From Corynebacterium sp. KPL1814 (lineage in GTDB: Bacteria > Actinomycetota > Actinomycetes > Mycobacteriales > Mycobacteriaceae), in contig NZ_KI515774.1 in assembly GCF_000478175.1 (NCBI RefSeq), forward strand, positions 130,368 to 194,367: a stretch of DNA of 64,000 nucleotides, given 5' to 3'. Each line of letters begins with the position of its first letter. Position 1 is the stretch's first letter. A program made the position numbers and the translations under genes. This document shows, one piece after another, positions 24,209 to 34,051 of the stretch. The notes below the pieces were generated by a model. It saw only the letters and a list, made by a program, of their open reading frames with translations, was not told the DNA's origin and searched no databases.

Positions 24209-26091
24209 TACTTCTCCTCATCCTCTGGGGCGTAACCATCGGACCATTCGCCGGTTTCGAAGTCATAATCGACGTTTTCGCCTTCTTCATCCGTGCGCTG
24301 GTACCACTCTGTATAGCGGTCCGCGGTGGAATCAAAGTCATGCCCGGCCCCGCGGCCGTCTTCGGCGTGCTGGACGGAGAACTCGAATTCATCGCCATGC
24401 TCTGCGATGCCGCGCATGACCGCATTGTCCATCGCCGAACGGGCATAGGTGCGGCGGATAAACATTGGATCAGAGCGCAGATCCTTGATGAACGCCACCA
24501 TCATAGTTAGCAGCACGAGGCAGAAGGGCAGGGCGGCCAGGATGGTGAGGTTTTGCAGGCCGGTGAGCACGTCTTCGCCGCCGGTCAGCAGCATGACGAT
24601 GGCAATGCCCATCATGCACAAGCCCCAAAAGATGACGATGAGCTTATTCGGGGTCGGGTCGCCCTTGGAGGACATGGTGCCCATGACTACGGAGGCAGAG
24701 TCAGCCGAGGTGATAAAGAAGACCGCGAGGATGACTAAAAGGATAAACGGGGTGATGGTGCCAAGGGGGAGATCCTGGAACATCGAAAAGAGCACCTGCT
24801 CATTGGAGGATTCACCGTCGAAACCCTCTACGCCATCCTGATTGAAGGAAATGGCGGTGCCACCAAAGATGGTAAAAGCCAGCGCCAAAATGGCGGTGGG
24901 CGCGAAGATGGTGACGGCGGCGAATTCGCGGATGGTGCGGCCGCGGGAGATGCGGGCGACGAACATGCCCACAAACGGCGTCCACGCAATCCACCAGGCC
25001 CAGTAGAACGCCGTCCAGTACGACTGAAATTCAATGGTCTCATCGCCCCAGGACAGTCCCTTGGCCATCATGGGCAGGAATTGATCGATGTAGACCACGA
25101 TGCCCGAAGGAATCAGGTTCAGCAGCAATAGGGTGGGCCCGACCAAGAAGACGAAGGCAATTAGCCCCAAGGTCAAGGTGATATTGAAGTTGGACAGGTA
25201 GCGCACGCCGCGCGCGACGCCAGAGACTGCGGAGACGATAAACGCGCAGCCCAAAACGGCGATGACGATGATGAGCGCGGAATTGGTCATGGGGCCTGCG
25301 CCGCGAATGATGCTGACACCTTCGCCGATTTGAATCGCAGAAAGCCCCAGGGTAGCGGCGGTGCCGAAGAGGGTGGCGATAAGCGCCATGACATCGATAA
25401 GCTTGCCCAGCGGACCATCCGTGGCGCGGGAGCCGAAGAGCGGCTGGAAGATGGAAGAGATGAGGGGAACGCGCCCGCGCCGGTAGGAGGAGTAGGCAAT
25501 CGCGGCGCCAACCAAAGCATAGGCTGCCCACGGGGAAATGCCCCAGTGGAAGTGCGATTGGGCCATCGCTTGGTGCAATGCCTCGACGGAGCTGCCGTTA
25601 TCCACGGTGTGCGGGGGAGGGCTGAGGTAGTGCGATAGCGGCTCGGAGGGCCCGTAGAAGAAGATGCCGACGCCGATGCCGGCGCCAAACATCATCGCTA
25701 CCCAGCTGAAGTAGCTGAATTCGGGCTTTTCCGTATCCGTGCCAAGCTTGATGCGGCCGAGGCGGGAGAACCCGATATAGGCCATGGTCACGGTGGCCAG
25801 CAGCATGGTGATGTTCAGCAGCCATCCGGTATTGGTGATGGCCCAGTTAAAGGCGGTGGAGGAGGCGGCGGCCAGGTTATCGGGCATGGTAATGCCCCAA
25901 ATAATGAAGGCCACGATGAGGACGGCGGTGATGGAAAATAGCGATTTATCCAGGCCGAAGCGGTTGCGTTGGTCCTCAACGCTGATGCCGGGCACCAGCC
26001 CGGGGTGCATATTGTGCGGGTAGAGCCCGACGGCGCTGCCCTTATCGTGCGGTTCGAGGGAGCGCTTATAGGCGCGGGAGGAAGAAGTCAC
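24208..26091 (-). CDS. BCCT family sodium-coupled betaine/choline-type transporter
   Basis: The 627-residue carrier has twelve expected membrane helices, the glycine-rich segment MFGAGIGVGIFFYG and the diagnostic block FYWAWWIAWTPFVGMFVARISRGRTIREF. In C. glutamicum members of this family (BetP, EctP, LcoP) import betaine, ectoine and proline and protect against osmotic stress. The amino-terminal tail is about 50 residues and the carboxy-terminal tail long and acidic (EEGENVDYDFETGEWSD), more like EctP/LcoP than the basic tail of BetP. GTG start at 26091 after AAGGAC. Substrate not assignable. Confidence 0.93.
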   Translation of the reverse strand: MTSSSRAYKRSLEPHDKGSAVGLYPHNMHPGLVPGISVEDQRNRFGLDKSLFSITAVLIVAFIIWGITMPDNLAAASSTAFNWAITNTGWLLNITMLLATVTMAYIGFSRLGRIKLGTDTEKPEFSYFSWVAMMFGAGIGVGIFFYGPSEPLSHYLSPPPHTVDNGSSVEALHQAMAQSHFHWGISPWAAYALVGAAIAYSSYRRGRVPLISSIFQPLFGSRATDGPLGKLIDVMALIATLFGTAATLGLSAIQIGEGVSIIRGAGPMTNSALIIVIAVLGCAFIVSAVSGVARGVRYLSNFNITLTLGLIAFVFLVGPTLLLLNLIPSGIVVYIDQFLPMMAKGLSWGDETIEFQSYWTAFYWAWWIAWTPFVGMFVARISRGRTIREFAAVTIFAPTAILALAFTIFGGTAISFNQDGVEGFDGESSNEQVLFSMFQDLPLGTITPFILLVILAVFFITSADSASVVMGTMSSKGDPTPNKLIVIFWGLCMMGIAIVMLLTGGEDVLTGLQNLTILAALPFCLVLLTMMVAFIKDLRSDPMFIRRTYARSAMDNAVMRGIAEHGDEFEFSVQHAEDGRGAGHDFDSTADRYTEWYQRTDEEGENVDYDFETGEWSDGYAPEDEEK

Positions 26092-26155
26092 GGTGTCCTT
26101 AGCTCGGCGAGGGGTAGTGGCTTCAATTGTTCAGCACCGCAACGCATTCCACAAG

Positions 26156-27847
26156 CTAGCGCGGGTGGGCATGCGCGGCGTGAATCTGCTTGACGATGCC
26201 ATCTAGTTCCTCCCTGCTTGCCATCCTGAACGGGTGCGTGGAGCAATAATCGAGTAAGAAATACCCCGCGTGCTGGATGGCGATGTGCCGCGGCCACAAT
26301 TCTCGCGCGGTGGCGGGGTTATCGGCGGCGAGGGATTGGATGGCGCGGCGCTCGGATAACAACTCGTATTGCAGGTCGCGGCGGCTGGCGAGGACCTCTT
26401 CGGGAGTATTGATAAACAGGAGCCCGAGCAGGGTGGACATGGATTCCATGGCGCGGGTTTGCAGGCGGTGCTGGTTGCGGATGGGCGCGGAGCGCTGCCA
26501 GAACCACAGCACGATGGTGGCCACGATGATGGAGATGAGGACCTCGCTGATGCGCGCCTGGATGGTGGGCCAGAGGGGGCGCTGCGCGGAATTGCCCATC
26601 AGCAGCGCGAGCGGGGTGGAGAAGATGACGCAGATGGCGTAGTTCTTGGCTACAAAAATCTCCGCGCAGAATTGGCAGGCGGCGAGGGCGAAGAGCAAGC
26701 TCCACCCGGACACGCCGAAGTAGTGGAAGATAGAAAACAGCATGACGCCGACGATGGAACCGAGCATGCGGTGGATGCCGCGGACGGTGCCGGCGACGTG
26801 GTCTGGCCCCCACTGCAGCATGAGGAAGGCGGAGACCACGCCCCAGTCTGGGCGGTCAAAACCTAATGACAGGCTGACTACCGTGGTGATGGCGGCGGAG
26901 ACCACGATCTTCTGCGTGGTCACCATGGCATGCGAATCCCGCACCGCGGCGCGGTAGATGCGGTAGCGCCCGGTGGGGCGGGTGTGCGGGATGGCGGTGC
27001 GGTGCGGATCCACATCGGTGGCGTAATCAGTCAGCAGATCGGAGGAAGAACCCAAGTCCAGCGCGCGGTTATGCGCGACGATGCGCCTTTGGGCCTGCAA
27101 GGTGCGATCCACCAGGCCTGCGGCGGCGGAGTTGATGATGCGGCCGCCGCGGATAATGCCGGCATCGGCAAGCGCTTGCCAGGCCGTTGAGAGCGCCGTT
27201 TGGGCCTGGTGGTGGCGCGCGAGGGAATCGTCCTCGCCGGAGACAAACGCCGCGGTGGCTTTTTCCAGGGCGGCGACGGCGCGGCGCTCGGGGCCGTGCA
27301 CATCAATGAGCGCGGGCGCCATGCCCAGAATCAGGCTGGCCAGTACGCCGGTCAGGGACCAGAAGAATAGCTGGCCGACGCTCGTATCCGTCCGCGCCAG
27401 CATCACCGAGCCGCCGCCGACCAAGACGAGAAAGAAAGCGCCCGGCGGTGGCAGGCGCAGCGCGTTCTGGGTAAAGCCGCACAGCGCGGCGAGCAAGAGG
27501 GAATAGAGCCCGGCGAGCAGCAGCCACCAGTGCCCGTGCCCGGGGACGAAAATGAGGTGGCCGACCAGCACGCCCACGGTCGCCACGGTGGTTAGTGCCA
27601 GGCCGGCGGTAAGGATGACGCGGGGCCGGGTGCGAAAGGGGTGGCCCTCGCCGAAAATCACGGCAAAGGCGCCGGTGGCCAGCAGCAGGATGGCGTAGTC
27701 GTGGCCGGTGAGCAGGGCGAAGGCGCCGGGAAGCAGCAGCGCCAAGGCCGCGCGCAGGGCACCGGGCCAACGCACGGAGGCGGTATTAAAGGCGGTCAGC
27801 AACTGGGTAGTGCTGGGGCGTTGCGGGATAGGGTGGTCGGTGCTCAC
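26156..27847 (-). CDS. FUSC-family integral membrane protein
   Basis: The 563-residue protein has two sets of about five or six membrane helices (about 25-190 and 330-460) separated by a cytosolic helical domain, the duplicated layout of the FUSC/aromatic acid exporter family. The second half carries RPDWGVVSAFLMLQWGPD and GTVRGIHRMLGSIVGVML, typical family phrases. Such proteins are thought to export aromatic acids or other small molecules. It starts with GTG after AAAGGAG. The transported compound is unknown. Confidence 0.85.
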   Translation of the reverse strand: MSTDHPIPQRPSTTQLLTAFNTASVRWPGALRAALALLLPGAFALLTGHDYAILLLATGAFAVIFGEGHPFRTRPRVILTAGLALTTVATVGVLVGHLIFVPGHGHWWLLLAGLYSLLLAALCGFTQNALRLPPPGAFFLVLVGGGSVMLARTDTSVGQLFFWSLTGVLASLILGMAPALIDVHGPERRAVAALEKATAAFVSGEDDSLARHHQAQTALSTAWQALADAGIIRGGRIINSAAAGLVDRTLQAQRRIVAHNRALDLGSSSDLLTDYATDVDPHRTAIPHTRPTGRYRIYRAAVRDSHAMVTTQKIVVSAAITTVVSLSLGFDRPDWGVVSAFLMLQWGPDHVAGTVRGIHRMLGSIVGVMLFSIFHYFGVSGWSLLFALAACQFCAEIFVAKNYAICVIFSTPLALLMGNSAQRPLWPTIQARISEVLISIIVATIVLWFWQRSAPIRNQHRLQTRAMESMSTLLGLLFINTPEEVLASRRDLQYELLSERRAIQSLAADNPATARELWPRHIAIQHAGYFLLDYCSTHPFRMASREELDGIVKQIHAAHAHPR

Positions 27848-27908
27848 GAGCCTGCTGGACTCCTTTCGTTTAAAACGTCTACCGCAACCACCCTACGCCG
27901 CAGAGATC

Positions 27909-29357
27909 TTACTGCCCTGCAGCGGCAATGAGCCGGCGGGTGTAGTCGCTTTCTGGCGCAGACCACACGCGCTCGGTGGGCCCGTGTTCGACGAGCTCGC
28001 CGCGATTGAGCACGGCGACCCTATCGCAGAGCCCGCGCACCACGGAGAGATCGTGGGTGACAAACAGCAGGGTCAGCCCGCGGTTCTCAATGAGGCGGGC
28101 GAGCAATTCCAGCACCTGGGCTTGCACGGACATGTCGAGGGCGGAGACGGCTTCATCGGCAAGCAGGATATCCGGCTCGCCGCACAAGGCGCGGGCGATG
28201 GAGATGCGTTGGCGCTGCCCGCCGGAGAATTCGTGGGGGTAGCGGTCGAGCGCCTTGCCGGACATGCCCACCTCTTCGAGAGCGGCGGCGGCGCGCTCGC
28301 GCTGCTCGGCCTTGGACAGGCGCCCGGGCATGGCCTCGGCGATGGATTTCCATATCTTCAGCCGCGGGTTTAGCGAGCCTTGCGGGTCTTGGAAGACCAT
28401 CTGCACGCGCCCGTCTACGGTGCTGGTTCCAGAGGTCGGGGCATCCAGCCCTGCCACGATTTTTAGCAAGCTGGTCTTGCCGGAACCGGAGCCGCCGACG
28501 ATACCGAGCCGCTCGCCGCGGCGCACGCGGAGATCGATTCCCGCCAGCGCGGCTTGGGAGCCATGCTGCTTGCCGATGTCCTCCAGTACCACCATTTCCT
28601 TCTCCCCACCCGCCGGGGTGAGGGCGAAGTCTGGCGGCTGTGAGGCCGAAACTAGCTCCTGGGTATAGGCGTGGCGCGGCTTGGTGAGCACGCGCTCGGT
28701 GCGGCCTTCCTCCACGATGTAGCCGTCGCGCATGACCAGCACCCGCGGGCACATGCGCTGGATGACGTTGAGGTCGTGGGTGATAAAAAGCAGGGCGGTG
28801 CCGCGTTGTTCGGTCACGCGCTCGATGACGCGGAGGACCCCGTCTTGCGTGGTGGCATCGAGGGCGGTGGTGGGCTCGTCGCAGATAAGAACGTCGGGGC
28901 TTCCCGCCATGGCCATGGCTAAGAGCACGCGCTGGCGCTGCCCGCCGGAGAGCTGGTGGGGAAAACGCGAGGCGAGATCGGCGTCGAGGTCGACCTCTTC
29001 TAGGGCCGCGGCGATATCGCGCGCGCCGGCGTGGGTGAGCTGGGCGCTAATGCGCATTAGGGGATCCAGCGCGCTCATGGGTTCTTGGAAGACCATGGCC
29101 ATGGTCTTGCCGCGCAGCGGGCGGATGGCGGAATCCCGCGCGCCGATGATCTGATGATCGGCTACGGTGACCTCGCCGGTGGCGGAAATCCCCGTGGGCA
29201 GCAGGCCCATGATGGACAGCGCGGTCAGTGATTTACCGGAGCCGGATTCGCCGATGATGCCGAGCTTTTCGCCCGCCTCGAGATCGAAGCTAAGCGGGCC
29301 GACGAGGGAGGATTCGGAGGCGCTGAGGCTGAGATCGCGCACGCTTAAAAGGCTCAT
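27909..29357 (-). CDS. Fused duplicate ATPase of peptide/nickel-type ABC importer (DppD-DppF fusion)
   Basis: One 482-residue polypeptide holds two complete ABC ATPase domains that are separate proteins in E. coli Dpp/Opp systems. Domain 1: Walker A GESGSGKS (36-43), signature LSGGQ (136-140), Walker B LICDEP. Domain 2: GGSGSGKT (288-295), FSGGQ (377-381), LLADEA. It powers import through the two permeases encoded upstream. Its ATG overlaps the stop of the permease gene by 4 bases. The fused form is common in actinobacteria. Confidence 0.95.
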   Translation of the reverse strand: MSLLSVRDLSLSASESSLVGPLSFDLEAGEKLGIIGESGSGKSLTALSIMGLLPTGISATGEVTVADHQIIGARDSAIRPLRGKTMAMVFQEPMSALDPLMRISAQLTHAGARDIAAALEEVDLDADLASRFPHQLSGGQRQRVLLAMAMAGSPDVLICDEPTTALDATTQDGVLRVIERVTEQRGTALLFITHDLNVIQRMCPRVLVMRDGYIVEEGRTERVLTKPRHAYTQELVSASQPPDFALTPAGGEKEMVVLEDIGKQHGSQAALAGIDLRVRRGERLGIVGGSGSGKTSLLKIVAGLDAPTSGTSTVDGRVQMVFQDPQGSLNPRLKIWKSIAEAMPGRLSKAEQRERAAAALEEVGMSGKALDRYPHEFSGGQRQRISIARALCGEPDILLADEAVSALDMSVQAQVLELLARLIENRGLTLLFVTHDLSVVRGLCDRVAVLNRGELVEHGPTERVWSAPESDYTRRLIAAAGQ

Positions 29358-30175
29358 CGCGTGGCTCCTTTCATGCGGGGGTCGAGGGCGTCACGGAGGG
29401 CATCGCCAAGCAGGTTAAAGCCCAAGACCGTGGCGGCGATGGCGAGGCCTGGCCACAGGGCCTGGAGGGGATCGGTGCTCAGCAGTGACTGGGCATCCTG
29501 CAGCATGCGGCCCCACGAGGCGGCTGGGGGAGGCGTGCCCAAACCGAGGTAGGACAGGCCCGCCTCCGCGAGGATGGCGAGGGCAAAATACACCGAAGCC
29601 TGGACGATGATAAGGCCCGCGATATTCGGCAGCACGTGGCGCACCGCAACCTTCCATCCCGGCACAGCGGAGATGCGGGCGGAGGCGATATAGTCCTGCG
29701 TGACCACCTGCAGCGTGCCAGAGCGCGCCACTCGGGCAAAGGACGGGATGCCGGAAATACCGATGGCAATCATGGCAGTCAACGTCGATGGGCCCCAGAC
29801 CGCGCCGGCGATGATGGCGAGCAAGAGCGCCGGGAAGGCGATGACGACGTCGGCGCCGCGCATGACCACCGCTTCTACCCAGGTGCCGCGGCGCATGCCC
29901 GCGAGAATTCCCAGCGGGATGCCGATGAGCCCGGCGATACCGACGGCGATTAGCCCTACGAAGACCGTGATTTTCGCGCCCGCCATGATGCGCGAGGCGG
30001 TATCGCGTCCGAAGCGATCCGTGCCTAGGACGTGATCTGCGGTGGGGCCAGACAGCCGGCTACCCGGCTGCGCGAGGGTGGGATCGTACGGCGTCCACAC
30101 CAGCGATACGAGGGCGATTACTAAGACCGCGCCGACGAGTGCGGCGCCTAGCCAACCAGAAAAACGCATTTTCAT
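29354..30175 (-). CDS. ABC importer permease, DppC/OppC type
   Basis: This 273-residue inner membrane subunit has six predicted helices and the binding-protein-dependent permease loop GISGIPSFARVARSGTLQV with the conserved Ala/Gly-type coupling region. The opening GTDRFGRDTASRIMAGAKI is the OppC signature. It forms the channel with the DppB-type partner and overlaps both neighbouring genes by 4 bases (ATGA), showing one translationally coupled operon. Confidence 0.95.
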   Translation of the reverse strand: MKMRFSGWLGAALVGAVLVIALVSLVWTPYDPTLAQPGSRLSGPTADHVLGTDRFGRDTASRIMAGAKITVFVGLIAVGIAGLIGIPLGILAGMRRGTWVEAVVMRGADVVIAFPALLLAIIAGAVWGPSTLTAMIAIGISGIPSFARVARSGTLQVVTQDYIASARISAVPGWKVAVRHVLPNIAGLIIVQASVYFALAILAEAGLSYLGLGTPPPAASWGRMLQDAQSLLSTDPLQALWPGLAIAATVLGFNLLGDALRDALDPRMKGATR

Positions 30176-31137
30176 CGCGCGTCACCTGCCTTGATTCGGG
30201 GGTCGATGAGGCGGTAGGCGACATCGGTAAGCATGTTTACTGCCAGCGCGAAGGTGACCAGCAGCATGACGAGGGTCTGCACCGTGGTCAGATCGCGCAC
30301 GGAGACCGCATCAAGCAGCATGGAACCCACGCCGGGGATGACGAAGACGGATTCAATGACCACGGCGCCTACCACCATCGAGGTCAATTGCAGGCCAGAG
30401 ACCGTGAGCACCGGCAGGGCGGCATTGCGCAGTCCGTGGCGGTGCAGGGCCTCCCGCGGGGAATCGCCCAGGGCGCGGGCGGTGCGGATATAGTCCTGGT
30501 CCATAACGTCGAGCACCGAGGAGCGCATATAGCGCGTGAGCATGGCGCCCTGGACCAGGGCCAAGGCGATGACCGGCAGGATCAGGTGGCGCAGGAAATC
30601 GCCCACGCCGCGATTCGGCGGAACCCAACCATTGGCCGGTAGCCAGCCCAGGTGGACTGCAAAGATGGCCACCAAGATGATGCCGACCAAGAAGCTTGGC
30701 ACGGCGATGCCCAACTGCGTTCCCGCGGAGACCAAGCCGGCAACCCGCGAGTTGCGGTTGTGGGCCAGCCACATGCCGATGGGAATCGCGCAGGCTAGCG
30801 CCAAGGCCATGGCTAGGCCGATGAGGATGAGCGTGACCTGCAGGCGGTCAAGGACGAGCGGGGTGATGTCCTGCTGCGAGGACAGCGACTTGCCGAAATC
30901 GCCGGTGGCCAGGCCCTTTACCCACTCGACATACTGTGCGAGCAGCGGCCGGTCCAGGCCGAGTTCGGCGCTGAGCTCGGCGATAGCATCATCAGTGGCA
31001 TTAACCCCCAACGCGACGCGCGCCGGGTTGCCCGGCACGGCGCGCATGAGCGCGAAGATGATGAGGGAGGCGAGAAAAAGCGTGAGCACAAAGCGCAGCA
31101 GCGGCCGGATTAAGGCCTGGGCTCGAGAGGTACTCAT
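30172..31137 (-). CDS. ABC importer permease, DppB/OppB type
   Basis: The 321-residue inner membrane protein starts with the OppB pattern RFVLTLFLASLIIFALMRAVPGNPAR and carries the coupling loop YMRSSVLDVMDQDYIRTARALG. It pairs with the DppC-type subunit. Start and stop overlap neighbours by 4 bases. The set of binding protein, two permeases and fused ATPase is complete. Confidence 0.95.
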   Translation of the reverse strand: MSTSRAQALIRPLLRFVLTLFLASLIIFALMRAVPGNPARVALGVNATDDAIAELSAELGLDRPLLAQYVEWVKGLATGDFGKSLSSQQDITPLVLDRLQVTLILIGLAMALALACAIPIGMWLAHNRNSRVAGLVSAGTQLGIAVPSFLVGIILVAIFAVHLGWLPANGWVPPNRGVGDFLRHLILPVIALALVQGAMLTRYMRSSVLDVMDQDYIRTARALGDSPREALHRHGLRNAALPVLTVSGLQLTSMVVGAVVIESVFVIPGVGSMLLDAVSVRDLTTVQTLVMLLVTFALAVNMLTDVAYRLIDPRIKAGDAR

Positions 31138-32654
31138 TGGTCCTCCTTGTCGTCGGTGAGATCGCGCAAGACGATCGCGTCGGTGACCTGGTCTGTGTGC
31201 AAGCCTCTAATGCCGTGGCGCGTGAGAACGACATTCGGCATATTCATCACGGTCAGTGCGCCGGCATCGGCCATGATTTGGTCCACGACCTGCGTCATGC
31301 GGCGGGGATAGTCTTCAGGTGCTGCGGTATCGGCCTTATCGAGCAGCTCGCGCGTGCGGGCGGAATCGTAATTCAGGTAGTAATCCGGGTTGCCAAAAAG
31401 CGCCGGGATATCGCGGGCCTCCACGTGGGAGATAATCGACATCTGGTAGTCCTTGGCGCCGTGAACCTGGCCCAGCCACACGGCGGGGAACTCGGCGGTT
31501 TCGAGGGTGACGTCGAAGCCGACATCGGAAAGCTGCGAGTACAGCAGCTCGGAAATGGCCTGGGCGTAGTAGAGCGTGGGCACGGTGATGGTAAGTGGGG
31601 TGCCCTCGGCGCCGGCATCGGCAAGCAGCGAGCGGGCCTTATCCGGGTTGAAGTCGTAATAGTTCTTGCCCTCGAACCAAGGATCGGTGGGCGGCATGGG
31701 CGCGCCGCCGGTATCGGTGGCCATGCCGGACCACACAATGTCATTGGCGGCCTTGCGGTCGACGGCGTAGGCCACGGCCTGCCGCACGCGCGGATCGTCG
31801 AAGGGGGCGCGGTCATTATTCATCGAAAGCAGGACCTCACCATTGGTGGTGCCTACGTTGGTATCGATGGAATCATCCAGGGAATCGAGGATTTCGGGGT
31901 TGCCCACGCCCCAGACGACGTCCACGCCGCCCGAGCGCAGCGCGGTGACCGAGGAAATGGCATCGGGGAAGTAGCGCACCGTGACATCGTGCTCAGACGG
32001 CGTGCCCCAATAATCATCGCGCTTGTGCAAGGAGACGAATTCTGAGGGGGAAAATCCCGCCACCTCGTAGGGGCCGGTGCCTATAGGCTTCGCTGCGAGG
32101 TCGTCCATGCCCTTAGGCGACATCATTGCGCCGATGGTGGTGCCCATGGACCACAGCCAGCCATTGGAGGGCTTTTCTAGGCGCACCTTGAGGGTGTGGT
32201 CATCTACTGCGGTGGCGCTTTCGACCGGGTCCATGGCAGCGGAAATGCCGTTGGCCCAGTCATTTTTTACGTAATTAATGGAAAAGGCTGCGGTCTGCGC
32301 GGTAAAGGGGTCGCCATTGGAAAAGGTCACGCCATCGCGCAGGTGGAAAGTATAGGTCTTCGCATCCTCACTGATGTCCCAGTCCTTGGCTAAGCCTGGG
32401 GTGATGGAGCCGTCTTCATCGATGCGCACCAAGGTTTCATAGACATTATCCATAAGCACCGAGGGCGCGGCGGCCCCACCGGTAGTGGTGAAATCGAGCG
32501 AGGTGGCCCCCGAACTAGATGCCACCGTTAGGGCGGCGTTGTCGCCGGAGGTATCTACCACCGCCGTATGGCCCGCTGAACAAGCTGTTATCGTGCCCAG
32601 GGCTGTCACCATCGCGAGACAGCCCAGCGCTGAGCGCGCGCGCAAAATTTTCAT
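31134..32654 (-). CDS. Substrate-binding lipoprotein of peptide/nickel-type ABC importer (SBP family 5)
   Basis: This 506-residue lipoprotein (lipobox TITAC, Cys25) is the extracytoplasmic receptor of the importer encoded by the next three genes. Family 5 phrases are DNVYETLVRIDEDGSITPGLAKDW, TYTFHLRDGVTFSNGDPF and VRQAVAYAVDRK. These receptors bind oligopeptides, nickel chelates, haem or sugars; nothing here fixes the ligand. It is the first gene of the four-gene operon; a TGTGTT-ACTC-AACACA dyad lies 17 bp before its ATG. Confidence 0.93.
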   Translation of the reverse strand: MKILRARSALGCLAMVTALGTITACSAGHTAVVDTSGDNAALTVASSSGATSLDFTTTGGAAAPSVLMDNVYETLVRIDEDGSITPGLAKDWDISEDAKTYTFHLRDGVTFSNGDPFTAQTAAFSINYVKNDWANGISAAMDPVESATAVDDHTLKVRLEKPSNGWLWSMGTTIGAMMSPKGMDDLAAKPIGTGPYEVAGFSPSEFVSLHKRDDYWGTPSEHDVTVRYFPDAISSVTALRSGGVDVVWGVGNPEILDSLDDSIDTNVGTTNGEVLLSMNNDRAPFDDPRVRQAVAYAVDRKAANDIVWSGMATDTGGAPMPPTDPWFEGKNYYDFNPDKARSLLADAGAEGTPLTITVPTLYYAQAISELLYSQLSDVGFDVTLETAEFPAVWLGQVHGAKDYQMSIISHVEARDIPALFGNPDYYLNYDSARTRELLDKADTAAPEDYPRRMTQVVDQIMADAGALTVMNMPNVVLTRHGIRGLHTDQVTDAIVLRDLTDDKEDQ

Positions 32655-32671
32655 AAATGAAGAATAACGTG

Positions 32672-32687
32672 TGTGTTACTCAACACA
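32672..32687 (-). promoter_or_regulatory. Dyad upstream of the ABC importer operon
   Basis: TGTGTT-ACTC-AACACA, a 6-bp perfect inverted repeat with a 4-base centre, lies 17 bp before the binding-protein ATG, an operator position. The cognate regulator is unknown. Confidence 0.35.
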
Positions 32688-32842
32688 TAAACGCTCTAAA
32701 ACCATTCGGGGGGAGGCATATATTGCCATTAATTAGGGCAATCTCAGCGGCTGTTGTGTGGCGAGCCTCGGTGGCACCGAGCGGCCAGCGTTGAGGCCGA
32801 GGGCGGCCCAACGCGGCGCTTTGTAGCGCAGTGAGGCGGGGT

Positions 32843-33862
32843 TTAGCGCGGGGTACCCGCTACGTTGGCTGGATCGAGCTGCCAGCCCTCGGCAAGCACG
32901 TGCATATTCTTGATGACGTTCTCGTGCGAGCTGGATTGCAGGGAAATCATCAGCTCGTCGGCCTTGGCGTGCTCTTGGAACTTCTCCAGGTATTCGGTGA
33001 CTTCCTTGGTGGTACCGACCGCGGAGTAGCGCAGCATGTCCAGGATTTGCTGGCCCTGGTAGGACTCGATGATCTGCTCTACCTGCTGGTCGGTCAGGTA
33101 CTTGCCGCGGCCGGCGAATGATTTCACGCGGTTGAAGCACACGCGCTCGTACTCGGCTTCTGCCTCCTGCATAGTATCGGCGGCGGTGACGTTTACTCCG
33201 GCGATGACGTAGGGCTCGCTAAACCGCACGGAAGGCTGGAAGTTTTCCCGGTAGTAGGTGGTTGCTTCCTCGAGGTGCTGCGGGGCGAAGTGGGAGGCAA
33301 AGGCGTAGGGGAGGCCGAGCTTTGCCGCGAGCGAAGCGCCGAACATGGACGAGCCCAGAATATAGATAGGAACGTTCGTATTAGCTCCGGGAATCGCGCT
33401 GACCCCAGGGATATAGGCCTTGCCTTCTAGGTACGCATTGAGCTCTTTGACGTCTTCTGGGAAGCGCTCGGCAGACTGCCCATCGCGGCGCAGCGCACGG
33501 CCCAAGGTATTCATGTCCGTGCCGGGGGCGCGGCCGACGCCCAAGTCGATGCGGTCCGGGTACATCTCCTCCAAGGTGCCGAATTGCTCGGCGATGACGT
33601 ACGGCGAGTGGTTGGGCAGCATCACGCCGCCGGAGCCTAACCGGATGCGCTCCGTCTTGGCGCCGATGTGCGCGATGAGGACGGCGGGCGCGGAGGACAT
33701 AATGGACTTCATATTGTGGTGCTCGGTGTACCACATGCGGGAATACCCCAGCTTTTCGGCTTCTTGGGCCAATTCCACCGACCGGTTAATGGATTGGGCA
33801 GGGGTTTCACCGTCATAGATGGTGCAAAAGTCCAATACGGAAAGCGGCGCGTGATCAGTCAT
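32843..33862 (-). CDS. Luciferase-like flavin-dependent monooxygenase
   Basis: This 339-residue cytosolic enzyme is of the bacterial luciferase-like superfamily, group 1 of MsnO8/LLM-type oxidoreductases. Marks are RMWYTEHHNMKSIMSSAPAVLIAHIGAKTERIRLGSGGVMLPNHSPYVIAEQFGTLE and LGVGRAPGTD near residue 110, the FMN-phosphate region. The ATG at 33862 is chosen because the protein family begins with PLSVLDF shortly after; AAGGA lies upstream. The substrate is unknown. Confidence 0.88.
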   Translation of the reverse strand: MTDHAPLSVLDFCTIYDGETPAQSINRSVELAQEAEKLGYSRMWYTEHHNMKSIMSSAPAVLIAHIGAKTERIRLGSGGVMLPNHSPYVIAEQFGTLEEMYPDRIDLGVGRAPGTDMNTLGRALRRDGQSAERFPEDVKELNAYLEGKAYIPGVSAIPGANTNVPIYILGSSMFGASLAAKLGLPYAFASHFAPQHLEEATTYYRENFQPSVRFSEPYVIAGVNVTAADTMQEAEAEYERVCFNRVKSFAGRGKYLTDQQVEQIIESYQGQQILDMLRYSAVGTTKEVTEYLEKFQEHAKADELMISLQSSSHENVIKNMHVLAEGWQLDPANVAGTPR

Positions 33863-33992
33863 GGGAAAATAATCCTTTTTCTCGCGGGGATAGTACCTAT
33901 AGTGCAACGGTACGTGGGGCGGGGCTATTCCGTACTTTTTCGCGCGACCATGCGCATCCCGGCGTCCCTAGCTGAGTTGAAATCGCAGACAG

Positions 33993-34035
33993 AAACCCCG
34001 CCGCAGAACCCGAGGAATGCGGGCCCGCGGCGGGG
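33993..34035 (-). terminator. Rho-independent terminator of brnQ
   Basis: A 9-bp perfect stem CCCCGCCGC/GCGGCGGGG (33996-34004 with 34027-34035), followed on the minus strand by TTTCTG, lies about 16 bases after the brnQ stop. Confidence 0.7.
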
Positions 34036-34051
34036 AGTGGAAGGAGAGAGC

